DNA of 64,000 bases from positions 1-64,000 of the forward strand of contig NZ_MRCE01000021.1 of the NCBI RefSeq assembly GCF_001904725.1, in the 5' to 3' direction. The first letter of the stretch is position 1, and the number at the start of each line of letters is the position of its first letter. The notes under the pieces are model-generated. The model was not told the DNA's origin. It saw nothing but the letters and a program-made list of their open reading frames with translations, and searched no databases. Below are positions 49,670 to 58,521 of the stretch, piece by piece. The translations under genes and the position numbers were made by a program. The DNA is from Phormidium ambiguum IAM M-71 (GTDB lineage Bacteria > Cyanobacteriota > Cyanobacteriia > Cyanobacteriales > Aerosakkonemataceae).

Positions 49670-50476
49670 TTAATTTTGTTTTTTCCCAAAAACATGACGT
49701 AGGCGCTGCCAGAAACCTTCAGGGGGCGCTTCCAAAGTAAGAAACGGAACTTTCTCTCCTTCTAAGCGACGGGCAATATTGGTATATGCGATCGCAGCCA
49801 AAGCAGTGCTTCCACTCAAAACCAAAGGTTCACCTCTATTTGTCGAAACAATTACCCTTTCATCATCCGGGACAATTCCTAATATGGGAATCGCCAAAAT
49901 TTCCTGCACGTCTTGGACAGACATCATATTATTTGCCTGTACCATTGCTGGGCGAATTCGGTTGACAATCAAATGAATTTTTTTAATACTATGCGCTTCT
50001 AAAAGACCAATTACTCTGTCAGCATCTCGTACCGCAGAAATTTCTGGCGTAGTGACAATTACCGCTTCTTTTGCTGCAATAATGGCGTTTTTAAACCCCA
50101 TTTCAATTCCCGCCGGACAGTCAATTAAAACATAGTCATAACTCTTAGCCAAATCAGTGACTAACTGTTTCATTTGGTCGGGATTTACGGCATCTTTAGT
50201 ACGATTTTGTGCCGCCGGAAGCAATGCTAAATTTGGTTGACGCTTATCTTTCACCAAAGCATCTTCCAGGGTACATTCACCGGAAATTACATCTAAAGCG
50301 GTGTAAACAATCCGGTTTTCTAAACCTAACAACAAATCCAAATTTCGCAGACCAAAATCAGCATCTAATACTGCTATTTTATGCCCACGAGATGCCAAAG
50401 TCATGCCAATATTAGCAGTAGAGGTGGTTTTTCCCACCCCTCCTTTACCAGAAGTAACAACAATAATTCGCGCCAT
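49670..50476 (-). CDS. minD: Septum site-determining ATPase MinD
   Basis: A 268-aa ParA-type ATPase that binds the membrane in its ATP form and recruits MinC. Features are the deviant Walker A VTSGKGGVGKTT, DADFGLRNLDLLLG, Walker B YVLIDCPAG and a C-terminal amphipathic helix (GFWQRLRHVFGKK) as the membrane-targeting sequence. Second gene of the min operon. Confidence 0.96.
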   Translation of the reverse strand: MARIIVVTSGKGGVGKTTSTANIGMTLASRGHKIAVLDADFGLRNLDLLLGLENRIVYTALDVISGECTLEDALVKDKRQPNLALLPAAQNRTKDAVNPDQMKQLVTDLAKSYDYVLIDCPAGIEMGFKNAIIAAKEAVIVTTPEISAVRDADRVIGLLEAHSIKKIHLIVNRIRPAMVQANNMMSVQDVQEILAIPILGIVPDDERVIVSTNRGEPLVLSGSTALAAIAYTNIARRLEGEKVPFLTLEAPPEGFWQRLRHVFGKKQN

Positions 50477-50547
50477 AACAATGTTAGGAAATTGGTAATA
50501 GGTAATAGGTAATTGGTAGTTGAGAAATTTTTTTGTTCTTCTGCTAT

Positions 50548-51402
50548 TTATGAAAGGTCAGGTCTTTGAAAACCCAGTCCTTTGGCAATCCGAATTCCTT
50601 CCTCAGTTACATAAGCAACTTCTGGGGAAAATTGCGCTGGGGGATTTTCGGGTGATCTAGCTACACTATCAGCAATCCGAAGTTGAGTTGGTTCCATTTG
50701 CAACGCCATGATTAAACATTCGCGCTTACCTCTTGCGCCAGCGTGAACAAAACCGCGCAAACGACCCCAAACTATGATGTCACCATCAGCAATTATGGAA
50801 CTACCCGGATTAACATCTCCCAACACAACAACAGTTCCGGGATGGCGAATTTCTACTCCAGAACGTAGGGTTGTTTCTAAATAAAGTGGTTCTAAAAAAG
50901 GCTGTCCAGGTTTAGTAGGTGTTACCTGATTTTGATTAATATAAGCGATCGCAGATTCCTGTTCCACCGAATAACCAGCAGTAGCAGCAGCAACCGCAGT
51001 TTGACGGCGATTAGTTTGCACTAATTTCAACTCCAGTTTACTTTCCGCCAGTGCCTCAGCAATTTCTTGTAACTGTCGTCCATCTAATAACCAACTTTCC
51101 GCAATTAAATGTACAGGAGTATTTGGTTCCCAAAACTTTTCCCCACCACTTAAACGCTGTTTTAGTTGTAACCACAAGTCTGACCACACCGCAGGTGCTT
51201 CCTTTTGTTCCGTTTGTGGTGGCAAAATTAACAACAGCTTTCCTGACTCAGCTTTCAGGTGAACTTGTAAAGGTGTAACAGACTCAGTAGTAGTAGTAGT
51301 TTGACTCTGAGTAATTGTCTCCATTGCAGTTGGCCCAACTGTTTCCGCTGGAGTTTCAGGCAGTTTTTCCAATGCCGAAGCGATCGAAGAATCTACTGTC
51401 AT
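50548..51402 (-). CDS. minC: Septum site-determining protein MinC
   Basis: A 284-aa inhibitor of FtsZ assembly. The N-terminal half (about 45-140) is the FtsZ-binding domain. The C-terminal beta-helix domain binds MinD: TLRSGVEIRHPGTVVVLGD, NPGSSIIADGDIIVWGRLRG, GARGKRECLIMALQMEP. The first 40 residues are a Thr/Ser-rich variable leader. First gene of the operon. Confidence 0.93.
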   Translation of the reverse strand: MTVDSSIASALEKLPETPAETVGPTAMETITQSQTTTTTESVTPLQVHLKAESGKLLLILPPQTEQKEAPAVWSDLWLQLKQRLSGGEKFWEPNTPVHLIAESWLLDGRQLQEIAEALAESKLELKLVQTNRRQTAVAAATAGYSVEQESAIAYINQNQVTPTKPGQPFLEPLYLETTLRSGVEIRHPGTVVVLGDVNPGSSIIADGDIIVWGRLRGFVHAGARGKRECLIMALQMEPTQLRIADSVARSPENPPAQFSPEVAYVTEEGIRIAKGLGFQRPDLS

Positions 51403-51788
51403 GCGCTCAAGGCTATAGCAGCAATATATAACTCAATAAGTATAGTAGAACTTTGACGTTCGTTAGACATCTCCAGAAATTAAAGGTGCATTACCACCGA
51501 ACCTTGTAGAGACGTTGTATACAACGTTTCTACAATCTTTTTTGCCAATGTCTGTTGGTGATTAGAGTTATGATTTTAGACTCAAGTTGGAAATCACTCT
51601 TTTTTGATAAATTAAAAAGAGCTTGAGTAACAGACTTTAGCTACCAATCTAAAATGGAATAAAAATGATTTTTTCTAATCAGTAAACACTAATTAAGTCG
51701 TCAGCACTCAGAATTCAGAAAACAGCATATTTTTCTATCTCCTGTCTCCTGTATTCGCGCCCAAGTCAAACCGATCGGACTTTAAAGT
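51403..51788. other. Divergent intergenic region minC/hybrid kinase
   Basis: 386 bases holding the palindrome at 51504-51535 and AT-rich sequence with a GGAAAT/ATTTCC-like tract. Promoters for both genes must be here, but no confident hexamers were found. Confidence 0.5.
51504..51535 (+). repeat. GTAGAGACGTTGTA palindromic repeat
   Basis: A 32-nt near-perfect palindrome (16-bp arms TTGTAGAGACGTTGTA and TACAACGTTTCTACAA, one mismatch) followed by TCTTTTTTG on the plus strand. It can act as a terminator-like hairpin and is of the dispersed palindrome type common in cyanobacteria. Confidence 0.7.
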
Positions 51789-54700
51789 ATGTCAACGCAG
51801 CGAACCGTTCTTGTAATTGCTGACTCTCAGGAGAGCAATAAAGATTATTGGTATCAATTACAGCAAGAGGAAAAATTTATATACATAATTTCTCCAAAAA
51901 TATCCGATCCTTCAACTCGGTTGGTAGCACAAGCAGAAGAGATTGATTGCATTCTGCTGGAACTTCAACCAGAATTTTCAGATATGCAAGATAGCGATCG
52001 GTTTGTGAATCCAGAAGTTCTGCAATCCTTAAATCTCGATCGCTCTTTGCACTTTGGTAATTTAGATTTAATTAGACAGCTAAAAGAAGAAATGAGCGAT
52101 CGCTGTCCGCCCATAATAGTCATTGGCAGCAATAATGCAGAAATAGCAATACAAGCATTCAAAAGTGGCGCGACAGATTATCTAATTAAAGAGCGAATGA
52201 CACTTGCTGATTTGCGCTTAGCAATGCAGCGTGCTACTTCTGAGAGGCGGCGGGAACTACAACCCAACGAACAAAAGTGTTCCACAATTGAAATTGAAGC
52301 TATTTATCAGTCTGCTCCCATTGGTTTAGCTATTCTCGATGCCGATCTCCGTTTTGTGCGAATCAACGAGCAACTAGCAGAAATAAATGGGTTGCCAGTG
52401 GCAGCCCATATTGGTCGCACGGTGCGAGAATTGCTACCTGGACTTACGGAGAGCGCCCAACAGCCTTTGTTATCAGTCTTGCAAACAGGCGAACCTGTGT
52501 TAAATGTCGAGATTCATGGTGAAACCCCCGCACAACCAGGAGTGAAACGCACTTGGTTGGAGCACTTTTTGCCCTTGAAGGATGGCGAACGGGTAATTGG
52601 CATCAGCCTTGTTTGCGAAGAGATTACTGAACGACTTCAAGTAGAAGCAGCCTTGCGCCAGAGTGAAGAACGCTTTCGCAATATGGCAGATAACGCGCCG
52701 ATTATGATTTGGGTAACGGACGATCGGGGTTATTGTAACTATCTCAATAAAAATTGGTACAAGTTCACCGGACAAACGGAAGCAACTGGACTGGGTTTTG
52801 GCTGGTTAAATGCGGTGCATCCAGACGATCGAGAATTTTCCCGAAATATTTTCTTAAGCGCAGTTGAGCATCAAGAAGCCTTTCAACTGGAATATCGTTT
52901 GCGTCGTCAGGATGGTGAATATCGCTGGGCGATCGATGCGGCAAGTCCCTGGTTTGGCGAAAACGGCGAATTTAAAGGATACATTGGTTCAGTCATCGAT
53001 ATTCACGAACGCAAACAAACAGAAGAGCGTTATCGCACTTTATTTGAGACGATGACTGAAGGGTTTTGCGTTGTGGAAGTGTTGTTTGACGGACAGGAAA
53101 AACCCATTGATTATCGCTTTCTGGAAATGAATCCTTCCTTTGAAGCTCAAACTGGACTCAAACAAGCAGCGGGTAAAACCGCACGTCAGCTGTTACCGGA
53201 TTTGGAGGAGCATTGGTTTGAGATTTACGGTAAAGTGGCACTGACAGGCGAACCCGTCCGCTTTGAAAATGGTTCCGCAGCGATGAACCGCTGGTTTGAA
53301 GTTTCGGCTTTTCGGATTGGAGAACCAGAAAGTCGAAAAGTGGCTATTCTTTTTAAAGATATTAGCGAACGGCAAGCGGTACTTTTGGAACGCAAACAAG
53401 CCGAAGTAGAACGCCAGCGTAGCGAAGCCATTCTTCAGGCGTTGATGACTGCTTCTCCGATCGCTTTAGCTTTGTTCGATCGAGAACTCCGATTTTTGTA
53501 TGCCAACGAAGCCCAAGCGAAAATTAATGGACTGCCCTTAAGCGAGCATTGGGGGCGAACTTTGTGGGAAGTCGCACCTCAAATCGCACCACAGTTTGCT
53601 CCGTTACTAGATCGAGTGATCGAAACGCAAGAACCTGTTCTCAATGTAAAGTTCAATGGTGAAGTTAGACCGGGGGTTTTTCGCAGTACGATCGGCAATC
53701 ACTATCCCGTTTGTTTGCCATCTGGCGAAGCGATCGGAGTCGGGGTAGCAGTCATGGATGTTACCGATCTCGCCTTGACACAACAGGAACTCATGGAAAG
53801 CGAAGCACGCTTCCGTACTTTGGCAGACAACATTTCCCAATTTGCTTGGATGGCAGATGAGAGTGGGTGGCTCTTTTGGTACAATCAGCGCTGGTTTGAG
53901 TATACAGGGACAACCTGGGAAGAAATGGAGGGTTGGGGCTGGCAGAAAGTACATCACCCAGATCATCTGGAACGAGTAATTCAAAAGTATCGTTATTGTT
54001 TGGAAACAGGGGAACCTTGGGAAGATACTTTCCCTTTACGCAGTAAAGATGGAGAGTATCGCTGGTTTCTCTCTCGCGCCGTTCCGGTTCGGGATGAACA
54101 AGGAAAGGTGTTGCGCTGGTTTGGGACTAATACAGATATTACCGATCGCCAACAAGCAGAGGCAGCTTTACGCCAAAGTGAAGAACGCTATCGCTGTTTA
54201 GCAGAATTAATTCCGCAATTAGTTTGGACAGCTAACGCTGATGGTACCTTGCTGGATGTTAATCAACGCTGGACTGAGTTTACGGGGTTAACGCTGGAAC
54301 AAGTGTACGTCAAAGGTTGGGAAGATGTTGTCCATCCCGAAGATTTGCAGATTTTGACTCAAAATTGGGCTAGAGCAGTACAAGAGGGAATTCCTTATCA
54401 AGCGGAAGGACGAATGCGACAAGCAAATGGGAAGTATCGCTGGCATCTTCACCAAGCAATTCCGCAAATGAACGAGCAAGGTCAAATAGTTAAATGGTTT
54501 GGTACGGCTACGGATATTGAAGCTCAAAAACACCTGGAAATCGAACGCGAGCGCCTTTTTCAACAAGAACAAGTGGCACGGGAAGCCGCAGAACGCGCTA
54601 ACCGAATTAAAGATGAGTTTTTGGCGGTTTTGTCGCACGAATTGCGATCGCCGCTGAACCCGATTTTGGGTTGGGCGAAGTTGTTGCAAACTCGCAAGTT

Positions 54701-55802
54701 TGACGATGTTCGCACCAACCAAGCCCTCGCTACTATTGAACGGAATGCCAGATTGCAAACTCAATTAATTGACGATCTGCTTGATGTGGCGAAAATCCTG
54801 CGCGGTAAACTCAGTTTAAATATTTCTTCGGTCAATCTGTCTTTTGTCATTGAAGCTGCGATCGAAACAGTCAGAACCGCTGCGATCGCTAAATCCATCT
54901 CCCTTATCGCCATTTTACCCAACATTGGGCAAGTATCCGGCGATCCAGCCCGACTCCAGCAAATTATCTGGAATTTACTTTCCAATGCCATCAAATTCAC
55001 TCCCAATGGCGGACAAGTAGACATCAAGATGGAACGAGTCGGCAGAGGGGATGCAGAGATGGGGAGATGGGTGGGTGGGGAAAATAATTGCACAACTCTC
55101 ACCATTCCTCATTCCTCACAATTTGCTCAAATTACAGTCAGGGATACAGGTAAAGGAATTAACCCAAATTTCCTCCCCCACATTTTTGAATCGTTCCGCC
55201 AGGAAGATGCTTCAACTACGCGCAAGTATGGGGGTTTGGGGTTAGGATTGGCGATCGTTCGTCAGTTAGTGGAAGCTCATGGAGGTACGATCGCAGCTGA
55301 TAGTCCAGGTGAAGGGTTAGGAGCTACTTTTACAATTTGGTTGCCTTTACTGAATGTAGCACCAGAAATTATCCCAACAGAGAATCTACTCAATCAAGAA
55401 GCCGATCTGACAGGATATCGCATTCTCACTGTTGATGATGACCCCGATGCTCGTCAACTATTAAATGTCATGCTGACTCAATATGGAGCCGAAGTACTCA
55501 CTGTTACCTCTGCATCGGAAGTCCTAGAAAATTTAGAATTCTTTCAACCAGATGTTTTAGTTAGCGATATTGGTATGCCGGAAGTCGATGGCTATTCTTT
55601 AATTCAAAAGATTCGATCGCTACCACCAGAAAAAGGAGGAAGTATTCCAGCGATCGCTTTAACTGCTTATGCTAGAGAAGACGATCACGATCGAGCTTTA
55701 ATTAATGGTTATCAACGGCACGTTACTAAACCTTTAGAACCGGAATTGTTAGTTCAAGCTGTATTAGCGATCGGGAAAAGTAAACAGAAGATTGGGGAAT
55801 AG
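51789..55802 (+). CDS. Hybrid histidine kinase with pseudo-receiver and six PAS domains
   Basis: A 1337-aa soluble sensor kinase. N-terminal receiver-like domain (1-150) in which the phospho-acceptor position reads LLELQPEF, so it is probably a pseudo-receiver. Six PAS domains follow (starting about 172, 296, 415, 549, 679 and 803), several with WF--NG-F-GYIG-type PAC ends. HisKA has FLAVLSHELRSPLNPILGWAKLLQ, with H950. The HATPase has NLLSNAIKFTPNGG, DTGKGI and GLGLGLAIV. The C-terminal receiver has D1260 (VLVSDIGMPEVDG) and K in HVTKPLEPE. There is no membrane segment. About 25 extra residues at 1083-1107, inside the ATPase domain, come from repeat-like DNA. The signal is unknown. Confidence 0.92.
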   Translation: MSTQRTVLVIADSQESNKDYWYQLQQEEKFIYIISPKISDPSTRLVAQAEEIDCILLELQPEFSDMQDSDRFVNPEVLQSLNLDRSLHFGNLDLIRQLKEEMSDRCPPIIVIGSNNAEIAIQAFKSGATDYLIKERMTLADLRLAMQRATSERRRELQPNEQKCSTIEIEAIYQSAPIGLAILDADLRFVRINEQLAEINGLPVAAHIGRTVRELLPGLTESAQQPLLSVLQTGEPVLNVEIHGETPAQPGVKRTWLEHFLPLKDGERVIGISLVCEEITERLQVEAALRQSEERFRNMADNAPIMIWVTDDRGYCNYLNKNWYKFTGQTEATGLGFGWLNAVHPDDREFSRNIFLSAVEHQEAFQLEYRLRRQDGEYRWAIDAASPWFGENGEFKGYIGSVIDIHERKQTEERYRTLFETMTEGFCVVEVLFDGQEKPIDYRFLEMNPSFEAQTGLKQAAGKTARQLLPDLEEHWFEIYGKVALTGEPVRFENGSAAMNRWFEVSAFRIGEPESRKVAILFKDISERQAVLLERKQAEVERQRSEAILQALMTASPIALALFDRELRFLYANEAQAKINGLPLSEHWGRTLWEVAPQIAPQFAPLLDRVIETQEPVLNVKFNGEVRPGVFRSTIGNHYPVCLPSGEAIGVGVAVMDVTDLALTQQELMESEARFRTLADNISQFAWMADESGWLFWYNQRWFEYTGTTWEEMEGWGWQKVHHPDHLERVIQKYRYCLETGEPWEDTFPLRSKDGEYRWFLSRAVPVRDEQGKVLRWFGTNTDITDRQQAEAALRQSEERYRCLAELIPQLVWTANADGTLLDVNQRWTEFTGLTLEQVYVKGWEDVVHPEDLQILTQNWARAVQEGIPYQAEGRMRQANGKYRWHLHQAIPQMNEQGQIVKWFGTATDIEAQKHLEIERERLFQQEQVAREAAERANRIKDEFLAVLSHELRSPLNPILGWAKLLQTRKFDDVRTNQALATIERNARLQTQLIDDLLDVAKILRGKLSLNISSVNLSFVIEAAIETVRTAAIAKSISLIAILPNIGQVSGDPARLQQIIWNLLSNAIKFTPNGGQVDIKMERVGRGDAEMGRWVGGENNCTTLTIPHSSQFAQITVRDTGKGINPNFLPHIFESFRQEDASTTRKYGGLGLGLAIVRQLVEAHGGTIAADSPGEGLGATFTIWLPLLNVAPEIIPTENLLNQEADLTGYRILTVDDDPDARQLLNVMLTQYGAEVLTVTSASEVLENLEFFQPDVLVSDIGMPEVDGYSLIQKIRSLPPEKGGSIPAIALTAYAREDDHDRALINGYQRHVTKPLEPELLVQAVLAIGKSKQKIGE

Positions 55803-56042
55803 GGACTGGGATTACTTGCGTTATTAGTCTTTCTAAAAAGCTGAATTAACAAAGAGCGATCTTATTCCAACAAAGCTGGATATTAGTTTTGAGAATCCGC
55901 CGTTGTTCATCCATAGCTTTGTATTCTTGACAGAGCCTACTTTTTTTGATTAAATTATTTATAATGGGAAAATGTACGCACATATTATATAACTAAAAAA
56001 GATAGGCGATCGCTTCAATTTTGATTCAGGTGTTTCAGACAA

Positions 56043-56303
56043 ATGACTATTACACTCCAATTAAAACCAGAAATAGAAGCACGTCTGATTGCCCAAGCAG
56101 TTTTGCAAGGTGTATCAGTGGAAGTTTATCTGAAATCTTTAATTGAAGATTCTTTGCTTAATCAGAAAGAAATAACCTTTTCTGAAACTGCAAATTATGA
56201 GGAGTGGGAAGCAGCACTGAAAGATTTAGTTAATAGTCCTTCTTTTGTAGCGCCTCCGCTTTCCGATTCAGCTATTTACACCAGAGAAGATGAAAACTTA
56301 TGA
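56043..56303 (+). CDS. VapB-like antitoxin, orphaned
   Basis: An 86-aa protein beginning MTITLQLKPEIEARLIAQA, with an Arc/RHH-like QGVSVEVYLKSLIEDSLL module and an acidic tail that normally wraps the toxin. It matches the small antitoxins found before PIN-domain VapC toxins in cyanobacteria. The toxin frame begins four bases before its end (ATGA overlap) but is cut after 14 codons. A short AT-rich leader carries a GCGATCGC. Confidence 0.7.
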   Translation: MTITLQLKPEIEARLIAQAVLQGVSVEVYLKSLIEDSLLNQKEITFSETANYEEWEAALKDLVNSPSFVAPPLSDSAIYTREDENL

Positions 56304-56344
56304 GTTATCTGGTGGATACTAATAACAGTTTTCGCCTAAAATGA
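56300..56344 (+). pseudogene. VapC PIN-domain toxin remnant
   Basis: ATG at 56300 overlaps the antitoxin stop. It encodes MSYLVDTN followed by six more residues and a TGA. MSYLVDTN is the typical start of a VapC/PIN toxin, including the first active-site Asp. A whole toxin would be about 130 aa, so the rest has been deleted. The sequence that follows contains the GTGCGTTA repeat hairpin, which may mark the deletion point. Confidence 0.6.
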
Positions 56345-56412
56345 ACCTACAGCAAAGTGGGCTAACAGCGCAGGTGCAATATCTGAATATACGCACCCTA
56401 CGAAGAAGGAAT

Positions 56413-56438
56413 GGTGCGTTACGTTGCACTAACGCACC
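56413..56438. repeat. GGTGCGTTA hairpin
   Basis: 9-bp arms GGTGCGTTA/TAACGCACC, 8-nt loop, flanked by CGCACCCTACG on both sides. It lies 9 bases past the sugar-acid kinase stop. Same family as 9210 and 43395. Confidence 0.6.
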
Positions 56439-56446
56439 CTACGGAG

Positions 56447-57829
56447 TTATTTGGATAATCGGCGATAAACCGTTGCTAAAGCATCAGCATCTCCTACATT
56501 TCCGGGGAACAAAACTACTGGTAAATTAGGAAATTGTGGATGATTTTCAGGTGTTCTTACCATTGAACAACCTGCTAAAATTTGCCCTAACAATCTTGCT
56601 GAAGTTAAAGCTAAACCTGTACTCAAAACATCGTTTGAGGTAATCCCACCTTTACTGATTAAAAAACCAATATCTTTAGGTAAACCTCGCACTACATCCA
56701 TTAATAATGTCGAAACTTCCACGCCAAACTTTAACCGAGTTTCGGTATCGGGAAAAGTGAGTTCTTGACGACTGGTGTAAACTACGGGAGTTTTGCCTTC
56801 ATTATGAGCATTATGGACGTTTTGCAATGTCTTTTCTAACAAAGCTGCACGTTGCACCCCCCTTTGTCCCCCCTTATCAAGGGGGGAATCACTTTCCCCC
56901 CCTTTATCAAGGGGTAGGGGGGGGTCATCATCCAACAAATGAGAAACATCTACTTCAATTCCTACAATACCGGGTTCTTGCAAGAGTTTTTCCAATTGTT
57001 CGGTAGTCTTTTTCACATGGGAACCAACTATTACTGCGCCTGGTTTCCCTTCTCGCACATATTCTGCCATATCTTCAGCGGCGATCGGTTGCGGAGGCAA
57101 AGCAGCTAAAGCTGTTAAAATGCTGGCAGCACTGCGAAAGAGAAAACGTTTCCCTTGACTTGCAGCGGTGAGAATATCGGCGGCGAACTTGTTTAAATCA
57201 GCTTGAGTTTCCCCATCGACAACGCAACATTGATTTCCTGAAAGTTGCATTAGTCGTTCTACACTTCCGTTGGGAATGTCTTTTAAGAGAAATCTAACTA
57301 CCGTGTTTGCGGGAATTCTGCCTTTGGTTTTTTCTTCGACGTACATCGGCAAGTAACTGTGATGATAGGCGAAAACTGAATCTTTGGCAAATTCGGTTTC
57401 ATGCACTGGGGTTGGTACGCCGTTAACTATTAAATAGTGTACGCTGTCGATCGTAATTCGACCACCCTCAAAAAATGCGGGAACGAGAAAATGTGCGTCA
57501 AAAGAACCCAGTTCTTCGGCGATTACGTCCGTTTCTACGGGATAATGTCCTCGTAAGGTGGAGTCGGAACGACTGACAACGAGAAAATCTTGAATTTTTT
57601 CTGCTTCTATGGCAATTTTCAGGTTGTGGCAAACTTCTCGCGTGACTTGCGCTGCTGCTTCGGGTGTGAGTGCTCTAGTGTTGGTTAAAACAAAGAAGAT
57701 TGGCGAGTCGTCTGTTAACCCCAGTCGCAATGTGTCTACATCCCAGCGTGTCAACAACAAACAGCTGTGGACGGTTTGCGAACCAGTGGGGTCATCATCG
57801 AGGACAATAATTTTCGGTTTGCTGGACAT
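56447..57829 (-). CDS. Four-carbon acid sugar kinase family protein
   Basis: A 460-aa ATP-dependent kinase of the DUF1537/OtnK type. The N-terminal substrate domain has IIVLDDDPTGSQTVHSC and VSRSDSTLRGHYPVE. The C-terminal nucleotide-binding domain has FLISKGGITSNDVL and LPVVLFPGNVGD. Members phosphorylate erythronate, threonate or related acids. The true substrate is not deducible. Residues about 296-325 (PPLPLDKGG, DSPLDKGGQRG) are an insert whose DNA is a CCCCCCTTATCAAGGGGGG repeat element (56856-56933), translated in frame. It is the last gene of a three-gene operon, 8 nt after the small membrane-protein gene. Confidence 0.85.
   Translation of the reverse strand: MSSKPKIIVLDDDPTGSQTVHSCLLLTRWDVDTLRLGLTDDSPIFFVLTNTRALTPEAAAQVTREVCHNLKIAIEAEKIQDFLVVSRSDSTLRGHYPVETDVIAEELGSFDAHFLVPAFFEGGRITIDSVHYLIVNGVPTPVHETEFAKDSVFAYHHSYLPMYVEEKTKGRIPANTVVRFLLKDIPNGSVERLMQLSGNQCCVVDGETQADLNKFAADILTAASQGKRFLFRSAASILTALAALPPQPIAAEDMAEYVREGKPGAVIVGSHVKKTTEQLEKLLQEPGIVGIEVDVSHLLDDDPPLPLDKGGESDSPLDKGGQRGVQRAALLEKTLQNVHNAHNEGKTPVVYTSRQELTFPDTETRLKFGVEVSTLLMDVVRGLPKDIGFLISKGGITSNDVLSTGLALTSARLLGQILAGCSMVRTPENHPQFPNLPVVLFPGNVGDADALATVYRRLSK
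56868..56886. repeat. CCCCCCTTATCAAGGGGGG palindrome within a coding region
   Basis: Perfect 8-bp arms CCCCCCTT/AAGGGGGG around ATC, part of a longer C/G-run element (56856-56933) within the sugar-acid kinase gene. A second CCCCCCTTTATCAAGGGG unit follows about 10 nt on. Confidence 0.8.
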
Positions 57830-57837
57830 TTTTCACT

Positions 57838-58521
57838 TTAACGCTGATTTAGCAATTTTCTCATTTCTTCTTGTACAGTAAGGCTTATTTGCAAAGACTG
57901 GTTAAGTAAATGTTGGTATTCGTCGGCGCTAGCATTGATTTGTAAAGCTTGTAATGCTGCTAGGTTGTTGGTTAAAAGTTCGGTGTTAGCGGTGAGTATG
58001 TGTTTATTTTCGCGCAAAATGCGATCGCTTTTAAACGCCCGCACTAAATCTTCTCGCGTTAGTTGCAACGCCGCAATTACTTTTTTTCTCTCACTTAAAC
58101 TAATGTTACAGTTGTTGACGGTTTCTAATTGGTATTTGATATCTATTGCTTTGACTAGGGTGTGATATTTATCAACTTCCTCCAATAAATTTACCAGTAA
58201 GTCTGGACTGTGTTTTTTTAACCAAATTAATCGCCCAACTACGATGACAATAGGGAATAAAACTATCAACAAAATTGCCCATTTTAATGATGCACCTCTG
58301 GTTGGTAAAATAATGAATACATAAACTACTCCTAACAGGATGGGTGTTAGGGCTAATGCGATCGAAATTTCATTTAACCAAAAACTCCATCTTTTACAAG
58401 AGTCTCGCCAAATCGAAGGTCGCAAAATATCTTCAGGATCGATCCCACTTAAATGTTTGATTTCTCCTGGGGAAATTTCTAACCCTAACAAGTCCTGCTG
58501 TAAAAACTTGCTTTTATTCAT
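57838..58521 (-). CDS. Two-TM conserved protein, paralogue 2
   Basis: A 227-aa protein with an N-terminal motif LLGLEISPGEIKHLSGI and ILRP, two membrane segments (about 48-70 and 79-100), and a long cytoplasmic helical domain with ALQLTREDLVRAFKSDR and NLAALQALQINASADEY. No known enzyme motif. It is closely similar throughout to the next gene upstream. The start codon overlaps the stop of that gene by one base (TAATG), so translation is coupled. Upstream of the sugar-acid kinase. Confidence 0.65.
   Translation of the reverse strand: MNKSKFLQQDLLGLEISPGEIKHLSGIDPEDILRPSIWRDSCKRWSFWLNEISIALALTPILLGVVYVFIILPTRGASLKWAILLIVLFPIVIVVGRLIWLKKHSPDLLVNLLEEVDKYHTLVKAIDIKYQLETVNNCNISLSERKKVIAALQLTREDLVRAFKSDRILRENKHILTANTELLTNNLAALQALQINASADEYQHLLNQSLQISLTVQEEMRKLLNQR

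Noticed and set aside
56341-56529. 62-codon frame after the VapC remnant
   Set aside because: It crosses the repeat hairpin and the end of the kinase gene in another frame. No PIN motifs continue in it.
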